A stretch of 43,885 nucleotides of DNA, taken from contig CALFIE010000019.1 of NCBI GenBank assembly GCA_937876095.1, forward strand, positions 1 through 43,885. The letters run 5' to 3'. The notes beneath the pieces were generated by a model that saw nothing but the letters and a program-made list of their open reading frames with translations, had not been told where the DNA came from and searched no databases. Both the position numbers and the translations under genes were made by a program. Of the stretch, positions 23,629 to 32,607 are shown piece by piece; position 1 is the first letter of the stretch, and the number at the start of each line of letters is the position of its first letter. The stretch comes from an uncultured Flavobacteriales bacterium (GTDB lineage: Bacteria; Bacteroidota; Bacteroidia; Flavobacteriales; Weeksellaceae).

Positions 23629-24669
23629 ATGCAAAAGAAGAAAACCAAACCAGAGTCGAAAACCTCCAAAACCGAAATTTCTACTGTTCAAGTTGGCGTA
23701 GTTGGTAGCGGAAGTTTTGCCACTGCTATTGTTAAAATGTTGGTAGAAAATTCCAAAATCGTACATTGGTGTGTACGAAATGAATATGTGAAAGGTGCCA
23801 TAGAATTACGTGGTCACAATCCTATGTATCTTACTTCAGTAAGTTTTAATCAAAAAAAATTGAAATTAACAACTGATATCAATGAGTTGGTTGCAGCTTG
23901 TGATGTGGTGGTGTTGGCAACTCCATCTATTTATCTATCAGAAACTTTAGAGAAAATGACTTGCGATTACCAAAACAAAATTTTTGTTTCGGCAATCAAG
24001 GGAATTGTTCCTGCGGTGAATGATGTGGTTGCACATTATCTGAAAGAAAAATTTGATATAGGTTTTAGAAATCAAGCCGTAATTGCAGGTCCTTGTCACG
24101 CAGAAGAAGTTGCAATGGAACGGTTGTCTTATCTTACGATTGCAACGGTAGAACCAGAAAATTCTGAAGTTTTGCATCAGCTTTTTTCATCTGATTACAT
24201 CAAAGTGAACAATAGTACCGATATTTTGGGGAACGAATACAGTGCAATTCTCAAAAATATTTATGCAATTGGAGCAGGAATTGCGAGTGGTCTTGGTTAT
24301 GGTGACAATTTTACAGCGGTTTTTGTAACCAATGCAATTCGCGAAATGGAAATTTTTTTAGATGCAGTCTATACCTCACCAAGAGATGTGAATGAGAGTG
24401 CTTATCTCGGTGATTTATTGGTGACTGCTTATTCTTTATTTTCTAGAAACCGAAGTTTGGGGAATTTGATTGGGAAAGGTTATACCGTGAAATCAGCCAT
24501 ACAATCTATGAATATGATTGCAGAAGGATATTATGCTGCGGATTCAATTTACGGAACTGTGAAAGCTAAAAAACTGAATTTGCCTATCATCAATACCATT
24601 TACGAAATTCTGTACGAAGGGAAAAATGCAGAACAATTATTCAAAAAATTGACCAAAAAACTTACTTAA
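23629..24669 (+). CDS. gpsA: NAD(P)H-dependent glycerol-3-phosphate dehydrogenase
   Basis: A 346-aa cytoplasmic enzyme that reduces dihydroxyacetone phosphate to sn-glycerol 3-phosphate for phospholipid synthesis. The Rossmann motif VGVVGSGSFATAI is near residue 25, VLATPSIYL and SAIKGIVPA follow, AVIAGPCHAEEVA precedes the catalytic region, and NEYSAILKNIYAIGAGIASGLGYGDN carries the catalytic Lys in the family position. An N-terminal Lys-rich tail of about 20 residues precedes the fold. Own promoter upstream; a palindrome that may end transcription lies before mqo. Confidence 0.95.
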   Translation: MQKKKTKPESKTSKTEISTVQVGVVGSGSFATAIVKMLVENSKIVHWCVRNEYVKGAIELRGHNPMYLTSVSFNQKKLKLTTDINELVAACDVVVLATPSIYLSETLEKMTCDYQNKIFVSAIKGIVPAVNDVVAHYLKEKFDIGFRNQAVIAGPCHAEEVAMERLSYLTIATVEPENSEVLHQLFSSDYIKVNNSTDILGNEYSAILKNIYAIGAGIASGLGYGDNFTAVFVTNAIREMEIFLDAVYTSPRDVNESAYLGDLLVTAYSLFSRNRSLGNLIGKGYTVKSAIQSMNMIAEGYYAADSIYGTVKAKKLNLPIINTIYEILYEGKNAEQLFKKLTKKLT

Positions 24670-24683
24670 TTTATAGATTTTTT

Positions 24684-24703
24684 TCATCATTAATGATGAT
24701 TTT
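24684..24703 (+). terminator. Possible terminator between gpsA and mqo
   Basis: TCATCATTAATGATGA is a perfect 16-nt palindrome, followed by four Ts. As RNA it would form a 6-bp stem with a TTAA loop. It is AT-rich and therefore only a moderate candidate. Confidence 0.4.
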
Positions 24704-24734
24704 ATGAATTATTAAAGAAGATTTTATAAAAAAA

Positions 24735-26237
24735 ATGACCGTAATTACCAATAAAACTCCGAAACCAAAATATGATGTAGCACTGATTGGTGGTGGAATT
24801 ATGAGCGCCACTTTAGCAGTACTTTTACACGAATTAGACCCTGAATTAGATATTGTGATTTTTGAGCGGTTAGGAGATTTTGCCAGAGAAAGTTCCGCAG
24901 CTTGGAATAATGCAGGAACCGGACATTCCGCATTTTGCGAACTGAATTATACCAAAATAAAAGAAGATGGAACCATAGATATTTCTAAAGCCGAGAAAAT
25001 TGCAGAACAATTTGAAATTTCTAAACAATTTTGGGCATATCTTGCAGATAAAGGTGTGATTAGCAATTCAAAAGAATTCATCAATTCTTGTCCGCACATC
25101 AGTTTAGTTTTTGGGGAAGAGGATACCAGTTTTTTGAAAAAAAGGCATCAAAGTATGGTGCAATCTCACCTTTTTGAAGGGATGGAGTTTTCAGAAAACC
25201 ACCAAAAATTGCAAGATTGGATTCCATTAATAATGAAAAATAGGAAGGAAACAGAAGTGCTTTCTGCAACCAAAATGGATTTGGGAACCGATGTGAATTT
25301 TGGAACTTTAACAAAAAAAATGGAAGATTTTTTGACACAAGATTCTAGTGTAGAGAGTTTTGTGTACCACGAAGTGAAAAATATAGATCCCAATGATGAC
25401 GGAACTTGGTGGTTGAAAGTGAAAGATAGATTGCACCAACATTACCAGGAAATTACCGCAAAATTTGTATTTATAGGAGCAGGAGGTTACGCATTGCCAT
25501 TGCTGGAAAGTTCTGATATAGAGGAAAGTGAAGGTTATGGCGGATTTCCGGTTTCCGGAGAATGGTTGGTTTCTAAAAATCCTGAACTTATTGCACAACA
25601 CCACGCAAAAGTTTATACACAAGCAACTGTAGATGCGCCACCAATGAGCGTTCCGCATTTGGATTTACGAATAATTGATGGAGAAAAAGCCTTGCTTTTT
25701 GGTCCATTTGCAGGATTTTCTACCAAATTTTTGAAAGAAGGCAGTATTTTGGATTTACCAGAAAGCATTAATTTTCAAAATATACGTTCACTTTTTGGTG
25801 CGTGGTGGCACAATTTGCCACTCACAAGTTACCTGATACAGCAAGTTGCGATGACCAAATCGCAACGAATGCAACATCTAAGAGAATTTGTAAAAGACGC
25901 CAAAGAAGAAGATTGGGAACTGAAAATTGCAGGTCAACGTGTACAAATCATAAAAAAAGATGAAGAAGACGGCGGGAAATTAGAATTCGGGACCGAAGTC
26001 GTGGTTAACAAAAGTGGAACCATTGCTTCGCTTTTGGGAGCATCACCTGGTGCAAGTACTTCGGTACATGCAATGTTGCAAGTACTAGAAAAGTGTTTTC
26101 CCGATAAAATGAAGAGTGATTGGAAGGAGAAACTTCAAGAAATAATCCCAAGTTACGGACAATCTTTGGCTGAAAATGCAGAACTTACCAGCAAAGTAAG
26201 AAATTATACCAAAGAAAAATTAGAATTGAACTATTAA
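24735..26237 (+). CDS. mqo: Malate:quinone oxidoreductase
   Basis: A 500-aa FAD enzyme that oxidises malate to oxaloacetate and feeds electrons to the quinone pool at the inner membrane. The FAD-binding motif DVALIGGGIMSATLAVLL is near residue 15, FARESSAAWNNAGTGHSAFCELNYT is a strong Mqo signature, and VFIGAGGYALPLLE, GFPVSGEWL and LLGASPGASTSVHAML follow. Length is typical. It is followed after 5 nt by a small unknown gene that probably shares its transcript. Confidence 0.96.
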   Translation: MTVITNKTPKPKYDVALIGGGIMSATLAVLLHELDPELDIVIFERLGDFARESSAAWNNAGTGHSAFCELNYTKIKEDGTIDISKAEKIAEQFEISKQFWAYLADKGVISNSKEFINSCPHISLVFGEEDTSFLKKRHQSMVQSHLFEGMEFSENHQKLQDWIPLIMKNRKETEVLSATKMDLGTDVNFGTLTKKMEDFLTQDSSVESFVYHEVKNIDPNDDGTWWLKVKDRLHQHYQEITAKFVFIGAGGYALPLLESSDIEESEGYGGFPVSGEWLVSKNPELIAQHHAKVYTQATVDAPPMSVPHLDLRIIDGEKALLFGPFAGFSTKFLKEGSILDLPESINFQNIRSLFGAWWHNLPLTSYLIQQVAMTKSQRMQHLREFVKDAKEEDWELKIAGQRVQIIKKDEEDGGKLEFGTEVVVNKSGTIASLLGASPGASTSVHAMLQVLEKCFPDKMKSDWKEKLQEIIPSYGQSLAENAELTSKVRNYTKEKLELNY

Positions 26238-26242
26238 TAATA

Positions 26243-26632
26243 ATGGAATTACCTGTACTTCCGAAAATTGAAGAATCACTTCTTGCTTCTCTGAAAATGA
26301 AAATGGAGGAGGAGAAACAAGTGATTGTACACTGCTGTTTTCCGGCAAGTATTTATGAAGGTAATCTCATAAGAATTTGGCCAACTACTTTTTTGATTGA
26401 TGAACATTTGGGACACCAAAGTTCCTTGATTCATCACGAGAATATTTCACTTTTCCCTTATTGGACCGAAGTTACGCCTATGAAAGATTATTGGTTCAGT
26501 TTGATTTTTTCTGGGTTGCCAAAATCCTGTACACAATTTCATCTGAAGGAAGTAATCCCAGAAGATGGCGGATTTTTCATTAAAAATATCACCCGAAATA
26601 GTACTGATGTGTACAGCGTAAAAATTTCGTAA
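26243..26632 (+). CDS. Conserved-looking small protein of unknown function
   Basis: A 129-aa protein I cannot assign. It has no signal peptide or membrane segment. It contains two adjacent cysteines (VHCCF), a central LIHHENISLFPYW, and mixed hydrophobic and charged segments that suggest a small globular beta-rich domain. It starts 5 nt after the mqo stop and is surely co-transcribed with it, so a role linked to malate oxidation is possible but unproven. It converges on recO with a 55-nt gap. Confidence 0.65.
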   Translation: MELPVLPKIEESLLASLKMKMEEEKQVIVHCCFPASIYEGNLIRIWPTTFLIDEHLGHQSSLIHHENISLFPYWTEVTPMKDYWFSLIFSGLPKSCTQFHLKEVIPEDGGFFIKNITRNSTDVYSVKIS

Positions 26633-26687
26633 ATAGAACTTTTTATTTTCAAAATTACCTAACTTTTTGTAATGAAAGGATTTGTAA

Positions 26688-27377
26688 TCAGTCAAAAATT
26701 TGCTGAACAATTTCTAAAGAGGTAGGATTTCTAAAATCCGAAAAATGGTAATGATAATAAACTAGTAAACTGTTTAAGAAATTTTTCCTTTCATTTGCAT
26801 GAATTTTTATTTCATAAGGATTTTTGTAGTTGATGAGGTTTTTCCAAATAGATGATATTTCTTTTGTGAATAAAGGATGAGTAGATTCTTCTTCGAAATT
26901 TCCAGTTTCTGGATTTAGAAATTCTTCATCATTATTTAGAGGTAATGAACCTTGAATTTTGAGTAATTTGAAAAGCAAAAAAAGATGAGCTTGGTAATTA
27001 TCCTGCACTAGTTCGTCTAAAAAGCAACTTATTTCATGGTAAATTTCGTTTGAAGAATTTTCATTTTTTAAAATTTGATTCAGAAAATCTGCAACAAAAA
27101 ACACCACAGAATTTGCTTTGATGTCTTGGTAAAAATCTCGATTACTTAGTAATTCTAACGAAGAAATATTTTTAATTGATTGATTTTTTGTTTTTGGATT
27201 GATGGTAAAAGTCAACTCATTTAGTGGCAATAGATATGCTTTTTTTCTACTTTTCCCAGAAAAAACACCTCGCACAAAAAAACTTTGAAAGCCGTTTTCA
27301 GCAGTGTAGCAATGTAAAATTGCATCAGAATCGTGGTATTTTATATAAGCGAGTAAAAACCCTTTTTGCAGATTCAT
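26688..27377 (-). CDS. recO: DNA repair protein RecO
   Basis: A 229-aa RecO, a RecA-loading mediator in RecF-pathway repair. The N-terminal OB-fold pattern is MNLQKGFLLAYIKYHDSDAI followed by GFQSFFVRGVFSGKSRK. The C-terminal helical domain is present, but the four-cysteine zinc site found in many RecO proteins is absent; at its place are Asn/Glu-rich loops (PLNNDEEFLNPETGNF). The start ATG overlaps the porZ stop as TGATG, which argues for translational coupling; a TTG one codon upstream is less likely. Confidence 0.88.
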   Translation of the reverse strand: MNLQKGFLLAYIKYHDSDAILHCYTAENGFQSFFVRGVFSGKSRKKAYLLPLNELTFTINPKTKNQSIKNISSLELLSNRDFYQDIKANSVVFFVADFLNQILKNENSSNEIYHEISCFLDELVQDNYQAHLFLLFKLLKIQGSLPLNNDEEFLNPETGNFEEESTHPLFTKEISSIWKNLINYKNPYEIKIHANERKNFLNSLLVYYHYHFSDFRNPTSLEIVQQIFD

Positions 27378-29614
27378 CAATTTACGACCGCAATTTTTGC
27401 AGTTGCTTTATCGGTACCATCTTCATTGGTCATCAATACAAAATACATTCCTGAAGCAACTCTGTTCCCACGTAAATTATTAAGATCCCATTCATGAAAT
27501 CCACCAGTTGTAATTGCTTGATGCACCAAATTTCCTGCAGTATCGGTAATTTTTATGTTGGTTTTTTGTGCCAATCCACGAATTCTGACATTGCCTTTGT
27601 AATTGGAATAAACCACAGGATTTGGATATACCAAAACATCTCCAAAACCAGAATTTACATTTACTGCATCACCTTGGTAGACTACAATTCCATCTAAAGT
27701 TACAAAGTATACTTTACCAGTTTTGTTATCAATTTGCACATCTGTCACATTATCTGTTGGCAATGGTGAATTAGATTTTGTAAAATGATCAATCGTATTT
27801 TCGCCGTTTGCAGTAAGGTAAAAAACGCCGCCATCTTCCACCGAAATCCATTTCTGGTTACCAGTATCAACAGCAATTTGCAAAATATTGTTATTCCTAA
27901 AAGCTTCTTCACCTACACCATTTACTTCTATAATAATTGGTTCTGTGTTTGCTTGTGGATTGGATATTATTGATTGTACATCTGGTATAATTCGTAATCC
28001 AACTCTAGTACCAATCCATAAAACATCATCATTGTCAATTGCTGCAGAAATGGTTCCGTTAGCTGGTAAATTGTTATTGGTTCTCAAAATTTTTGTAGGT
28101 GCTCCTGTTGCTGCAGGTGAATTTCCATATTGGTACATTAACATACCACCGTCTCCATAGAATGGACATGGTATATAGAGAATTCCGTCTTTTGCAATAG
28201 GTTTCTGTGCACCTCCTGCTTTTATAATAGGGATTGATGTGAATTTGTCTGTTGGACGATCATAATAAAAATAGCCAAGACTAAAATTGGGATTATCTAA
28301 TAACATTACAGAGCAAAATAAATTATTATTTTGATCAAATGTCAGACCCACACTTCTATTTAAGAATTGGTTAGATAAGACGTCATAAGATTTTACAAAT
28401 TGGTTATTCTCCATTTTATAAATGCCTTTTTCGCCTGAAAAAAATGAATAATTAGTAAAGAACACTTCCGAAGGTTTTGAAGGATTTGGTGTAACATCTA
28501 ATATATTGAAGGTTAAAGGATTATTTATAAAGTAAGAAGGATAAATCCATTTTGAACCATCAAAATGATAATATCCCAAGTCTCTATATATTGGTGTATT
28601 AAAACTAGCTCTTCCACCAGAAGAAACCCAAATTTGTCCATTTAGCAATGAAATTTTGTAAGAATAATTAGAATAAGGACCATCTGGTTTTATAGATTGC
28701 ATAGTCTCATTTTTAATTCCTGAAACCATAGTTCCTGCCAGAATTTCACTATTGTAATACATTCCTGTATTCAGGTCCTCATTTACATTGAAATTTTTTA
28801 CTAAACTTCCGCTTAAATTATAAACGTAAATTCTATTTTTATCTGTTACCACAATATTTTGTGCTGTTACAGAAACATCTTTTACAGATGTGAAAGACTG
28901 TGAAATGGTAGAAAAGCTAGTCCCATCACCAAATTGCACATTATTTGTATTAGCAAAAGCTACTATAGAATTAGCATCAATTTGAGTGAATGTTCCTGAT
29001 TGATTGACTGTCCAAGTAGAAAAGATAGGGAATGTAACAGACATATCATGTGATTTAAGACCGGTATTGGTAACTGCGAAAACTCGATTGTTGAGTATAG
29101 TTGCCTCATTTACATTTTCATATACACCATTGTTAACAAAAAAAGCTGTATCTCCAAATTCTTTTTCTTTCAATTTAAAAATAGAAACTCCGTAACCAGT
29201 AGAAACTACCGCATTGTTTCCTGTGATTGAAATATGATTAATTTTTTTGTCTCCACTATAACTGGCTGCAATAGGAATGTCTACAGACAAGGTAACACCT
29301 TCTGGTGAAATAATATCTAGTGCACCTGTTTTGTAGCCAACCAAACCTAATTTGGTTTCAGGATTGTAATCGAAAGCCGTGATTTTCACTTCATGCAAAC
29401 CATTAGCTTTAGAAAGCTTGGTAATTTCACCAGTTGCAGGTGTATAGAAAAATAGGCCGTTTTCTGTAGCCGCAATTATTCTACCATTGTCTTCACAAAG
29501 TGCTAAAACATTGTTGTAAGAGAACAGGTCAGTCCATTTCTTAGAGGAAATCGACTGTGCAGTCCACAAATTGATACAAAAAAGAAGAACAGAAAATCGT
29601 AGTAATTTCATCAT
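27377..29614 (-). CDS. porZ: PorZ-like type IX secretion attachment protein
   Basis: A 745-aa exported protein (signal MMKLLRFSVLLFCINLWTAQ). Its first ~640 residues are beta-propeller-like repeats, opening with WTDLFSYNNVLALCEDNGRIIAATENGLF-type blades and containing DVLWIGTRVGLRI. The C-terminal ~85 residues form a type A sorting domain: VLVYPNPVVYSN, IKITDTAGNLVHQ, GGFHEWDLNNLRGNRVASGMYF and the end KIAVVN. This layout is that of PorZ, part of the cell-surface complex that attaches lipopolysaccharide to T9SS cargo. It lies 37 nt after the S1/P1 nuclease gene and overlaps recO by one base. Confidence 0.85.
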   Translation of the reverse strand: MMKLLRFSVLLFCINLWTAQSISSKKWTDLFSYNNVLALCEDNGRIIAATENGLFFYTPATGEITKLSKANGLHEVKITAFDYNPETKLGLVGYKTGALDIISPEGVTLSVDIPIAASYSGDKKINHISITGNNAVVSTGYGVSIFKLKEKEFGDTAFFVNNGVYENVNEATILNNRVFAVTNTGLKSHDMSVTFPIFSTWTVNQSGTFTQIDANSIVAFANTNNVQFGDGTSFSTISQSFTSVKDVSVTAQNIVVTDKNRIYVYNLSGSLVKNFNVNEDLNTGMYYNSEILAGTMVSGIKNETMQSIKPDGPYSNYSYKISLLNGQIWVSSGGRASFNTPIYRDLGYYHFDGSKWIYPSYFINNPLTFNILDVTPNPSKPSEVFFTNYSFFSGEKGIYKMENNQFVKSYDVLSNQFLNRSVGLTFDQNNNLFCSVMLLDNPNFSLGYFYYDRPTDKFTSIPIIKAGGAQKPIAKDGILYIPCPFYGDGGMLMYQYGNSPAATGAPTKILRTNNNLPANGTISAAIDNDDVLWIGTRVGLRIIPDVQSIISNPQANTEPIIIEVNGVGEEAFRNNNILQIAVDTGNQKWISVEDGGVFYLTANGENTIDHFTKSNSPLPTDNVTDVQIDNKTGKVYFVTLDGIVVYQGDAVNVNSGFGDVLVYPNPVVYSNYKGNVRIRGLAQKTNIKITDTAGNLVHQAITTGGFHEWDLNNLRGNRVASGMYFVLMTNEDGTDKATAKIAVVN

Positions 29615-29651
29615 CTATTTTTATTAATAACAAAAAAAAAATTAAAATATT

Positions 29652-30428
29652 TTATGAAAACAAGTCATCCAAAATTTTGGCTAATCTATATCCCGCATTT
29701 TTCAATTGTGTTTTAACCATTGGGAAATAGTCGTACTGATATTTGTAACTCAAATTTTCATCGGCTTTGGTACTTGCATATACTTTGGTTGCCAAATTTT
29801 GTGATTCATACATCCAATCTGCAATGGTTCCACTTTGTATTTTTTCTATTTCATCACAAGTTTTGTATGGCAAATTGTGCGCCAATTCTGTGTAACTCAT
29901 GTTGTATTTATCGATCATATTTTCGTCCCAAACTCTGTGTAAATTGGTTGGTTGACCAAACCATTTTAGTTTGATTTCATTTCCACCTTGGTCAGATTCA
30001 TGACCAATATGCAATGGTTGGTGCAAATCGCCTACAAAATGGATCAACATTTTTAGATAAAAAATTTTGTCATCATCTGATGATTTTTCATCTTTAATAG
30101 TCGCAATACAGAAATTGATTGCTTGGTAAATATCACCATTTGCATTAATTTTAGAATCTTCGTACTTGGTTCCCAAATCAAAATTTACAAAATGCCAAGT
30201 ATAGAATTTCTTGTACCGATCATCTGATTTTATTTCATCACCAAAAGTGGACATCATTGCCAAAGATTGGTAATTGGTAAGTTTTTTGATTTTTCTGGCG
30301 GTACGTTTTTTTATGTTTTGTGCCGCAACTTCACCGATTACTCTGTGTCCTGTTTCTGCCCATGCAAAAAGTAGGTTACAACTGAAAACTAAAAGGAAAA
30401 TTGGCAACGTTTTTTTTATAATATTCAT
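29652..30428 (-). CDS. S1/P1 family zinc nuclease
   Basis: A 258-aa secreted nuclease with a signal peptide; the mature protein begins at WAETGHRVIGEVA, the N-terminal Trp and His being family metal ligands. IHFVGDLHQPLHIGHESDQGGN carries more zinc ligands (His, Asp) of the trinuclear site, and LHRVWDENMI follows. It should degrade single-stranded nucleic acids to 5'-nucleotides in the periplasm or outside. Its start is 4 nt after the stop of the phytase-like gene, so they are one unit, which suggests nutrient phosphate scavenging. Confidence 0.92.
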   Translation of the reverse strand: MNIIKKTLPIFLLVFSCNLLFAWAETGHRVIGEVAAQNIKKRTARKIKKLTNYQSLAMMSTFGDEIKSDDRYKKFYTWHFVNFDLGTKYEDSKINANGDIYQAINFCIATIKDEKSSDDDKIFYLKMLIHFVGDLHQPLHIGHESDQGGNEIKLKWFGQPTNLHRVWDENMIDKYNMSYTELAHNLPYKTCDEIEKIQSGTIADWMYESQNLATKVYASTKADENLSYKYQYDYFPMVKTQLKNAGYRLAKILDDLFS

Positions 30429-30432
30429 TTTT

Positions 30433-31548
30433 TTAATTTATTTGAAATAAAAATATTTGGTTTTTTTGTTTATCCGAAAAATTATTGTCCGAAATCAACA
30501 GTAAAGTTTGTTTTCCGTTTGGTAATTTTGGTCCCAAAGAAATTCCTTCAACATTGTCGATGAAAATACCTAAAGTATCCAAATTTAGTACTAATTTTTT
30601 AGAATTTTGAATATTTTTCGGAGCATTTTCAGTAGCAATTGTAGCTTTTTTTATATCAAAATCAAAAATTTTGATGGTACAAGCAGCAGTTCCTGTAGAG
30701 TAGGAGCGTTCTAAAACTAGCAATTTATCTTTTTTATAATTAATGAAACCAGAGACACCATTCACTGCAAAAGCAGTACTCGGAATTGGTGCTTTTGCAA
30801 CCGGATCCAAAACATAGAAAAATTGTTGTGTATTTTTTTGTGAATTGATATCAAATTCATAAAATCTAATGATTCCCCCTTTTTGCAAAGTAGAAGTCTC
30901 ACCATCTTGAAAAATTGGCTCTTCAACATTGGTGTAAATTTTGGTAAAATCAATATTAAAACTAAGACCTTCTAATACGCCGTTTCTTCTAGGACCGGTT
31001 TCTGTTGCAGACATTTTCAGGTTTTCAGGAATCTGAAATTCTGAAATATAGTCGCCATTTTCTTTCGTTACAAAAATTGATGGATCCACTAAAATTGGTG
31101 GAGTAGTGTTGGTAATTCTATCGCCTTCACTGGTCCAATACAATTGGTTATTGTTTGGGTTGTAACGCACATCTTCTGGATCTACCGAATCGAGTTGATT
31201 TTTTCTATAATTTTGAAAAAATTCCTGGTTTTTATTTTTCATAAAAATCACTTTTTCAAAAGTGATGGTATCAATTTTTTGGTCTTTGATTTTTATTTTT
31301 GCTTCATAAATTCTTGCATTATTCTTTTCGGAACGATCATCGCTAATCATTAAATAACGGTCGTTTTTTGCATCATAATCAATCCCAGAAAGTCCACCAA
31401 TTTTCGTCTGTTGAAAACTTGTTTCATACGGAATGGTTTTCACATCCAAAAGCGACAAAGTAGGCACTTTGCTAGTGTTCCAAACCGAGCAACTGTTCAG
31501 CACAATTGTAGTACAAATGGCAAGAAAAAGAGAAGGTCTGTATTTCAT
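30433..31548 (-). CDS. Phytase-like esterase-domain lipoprotein
   Basis: A 371-aa putative lipoprotein (MKYRPSLFLAICTTIVLNSC). The core matches the phytase-like domain family (PF13449-type): IGGLSGIDYDAKNDRYLMISDDRS, then VDPEDVRYNPNNNQLYW, then RRNGVLEGLSFN and DNVEGISLG. This propeller family has reported or predicted phosphoesterase activity, but its true substrate is uncertain. A promoter -7 element 11 nt before a possible ATG at 31560 would leave almost no leader, so I take the ATG at 31548. It probably heads a four-gene operon with the nuclease, porZ and recO. Confidence 0.8.
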   Translation of the reverse strand: MKYRPSLFLAICTTIVLNSCSVWNTSKVPTLSLLDVKTIPYETSFQQTKIGGLSGIDYDAKNDRYLMISDDRSEKNNARIYEAKIKIKDQKIDTITFEKVIFMKNKNQEFFQNYRKNQLDSVDPEDVRYNPNNNQLYWTSEGDRITNTTPPILVDPSIFVTKENGDYISEFQIPENLKMSATETGPRRNGVLEGLSFNIDFTKIYTNVEEPIFQDGETSTLQKGGIIRFYEFDINSQKNTQQFFYVLDPVAKAPIPSTAFAVNGVSGFINYKKDKLLVLERSYSTGTAACTIKIFDFDIKKATIATENAPKNIQNSKKLVLNLDTLGIFIDNVEGISLGPKLPNGKQTLLLISDNNFSDKQKNQIFLFQIN

Positions 31549-31570
31549 TTTTGTATGCATAATTCCTTTG

Positions 31571-31578
31571 CAAATATA
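31571..31578 (-). promoter_or_regulatory. -7 promoter element of the phytase-nuclease-porZ-recO unit
   Basis: TATATTTG on the minus strand is a perfect TAnnTTTG element, 22 nt before the ATG at 31548. It favours that start over the upstream ATG. Confidence 0.5.
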
Positions 31579-31615
31579 TTGATATGAATGTAATTTCTAG
31601 AGATTATTCACAAAA

Positions 31616-31641
31616 TTGTTCATCAAAATTTTTTAACTTTG
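31616..31641 (+). promoter_or_regulatory. Promoter of dapA
   Basis: TAACTTTG (31634-31641) is a -7 match, with TTG (31616-31618) upstream at a somewhat short spacing of 15 nt. The dapA ATG follows 13 nt after the -7 element. Confidence 0.5.
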
Positions 31642-31654
31642 GAAAAAAATAAAA

Positions 31655-32527
31655 ATGAGCAATTTAAAAGGAGTTGGTGTTGCTCTAGTAACGCCATTCA
31701 ATGAAGATTTATCTGTAGATTATGATTCACTTACCAAATTGGTGAACTATAACATCGAAAATGGCACCCATTTTTTGGTGGTTTTGGGAACTACAGCAGA
31801 AGCAGCAACACTTTCTAGCACCGAAAAACAAGAGGTAACCAATCATATCATCAAAGTAAATAATGGTAGAGTTCCATTGGTTTTAGGAATTGGTGGAAAC
31901 AATACTTTGGAAGTAAAAAAACAAATAGAAGAGACCGATTTATCGGCATTTGAAGCGGTACTTTCGGTGTCACCTTATTATAACAAACCGAACCAAGAAG
32001 GACTCTATCAACATTATAAAGTTTTGGCTTCTACTGGTAAAAAAATCATCATATACAATGTACCTTCAAGAACTGGACAAAACGTAGAAGCTGCAACAAC
32101 CTTGCGATTGGCAAATGAATTCCCGAATTTAGTGATGATTAAAGAAGCGTCTCCTAATATTTTGCAATATTTTGATATTATCAGACAAAAACCGACTCAT
32201 TTTTCATTAGTTTCTGGTGATGATGAGTTTACTTTGCCCGTAACTTTAGCAGGAGGTGATGGTGTAATTTCCGTAATTGGACAAGGTTATCCACGAGAAT
32301 TTTCTACAATGGTGCAACTCGCTTTTGATGGTAAAGTGAAAGAAGCCTACGAAATCCACAATAAATTGGTAGAAATTACCCGGCTGATTTTTGCAGAGGG
32401 AAATCCTTGCGGAATTAAGGTCATTCTTGCAGAAAAAGGCATCATCAAAAATTATTTGAGATTACCTCTGGTTGCTGCATCAGAAGGATTGCAAACCAAA
32501 ATTAAAGCAGAAATGCAGAAAATATAA
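31655..32527 (+). CDS. dapA: 4-Hydroxy-tetrahydrodipicolinate synthase
   Basis: A 290-aa Schiff-base aldolase that condenses pyruvate and aspartate semialdehyde in lysine and diaminopimelate synthesis. Catalytic residues in family positions are Lys163 (MIKEASPN), Tyr134 (IIYNVPSRTGQN) and Arg139. The Thr pair of the GTTGE motif is kept, but the glycine is Ala (GTTAEAATL, 45-53), as seen in other Bacteroidota. Own promoter upstream and a strong terminator after it. Confidence 0.95.
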   Translation: MSNLKGVGVALVTPFNEDLSVDYDSLTKLVNYNIENGTHFLVVLGTTAEAATLSSTEKQEVTNHIIKVNNGRVPLVLGIGGNNTLEVKKQIEETDLSAFEAVLSVSPYYNKPNQEGLYQHYKVLASTGKKIIIYNVPSRTGQNVEAATTLRLANEFPNLVMIKEASPNILQYFDIIRQKPTHFSLVSGDDEFTLPVTLAGGDGVISVIGQGYPREFSTMVQLAFDGKVKEAYEIHNKLVEITRLIFAEGNPCGIKVILAEKGIIKNYLRLPLVAASEGLQTKIKAEMQKI

Positions 32528-32547
32528 GTTAACAAAAATTTTTTTTC

Positions 32548-32599
32548 AACTTTGTCAAAGTTCTTGCGAAGCAATGGAATCTTTGACAAAGTTTTTTTT
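32548..32599 (+). terminator. Two-tier hairpin terminator after dapA, copy 1 of a repeat
   Basis: A 13-bp perfect inverted repeat (32548-32560 with 32581-32593) encloses a small inner hairpin TTGC-GAA-GCAA and is followed by eight Ts. Each arm, CTTTGTCAAAG or CTTTGACAAAG, is itself nearly palindromic. A homologous element, with compensatory changes, lies at 42061-42111 on the minus strand. The next gene starts 9 nt after the T-run. Confidence 0.85.
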
Positions 32600-32607
32600 A
32601 TATAAAA

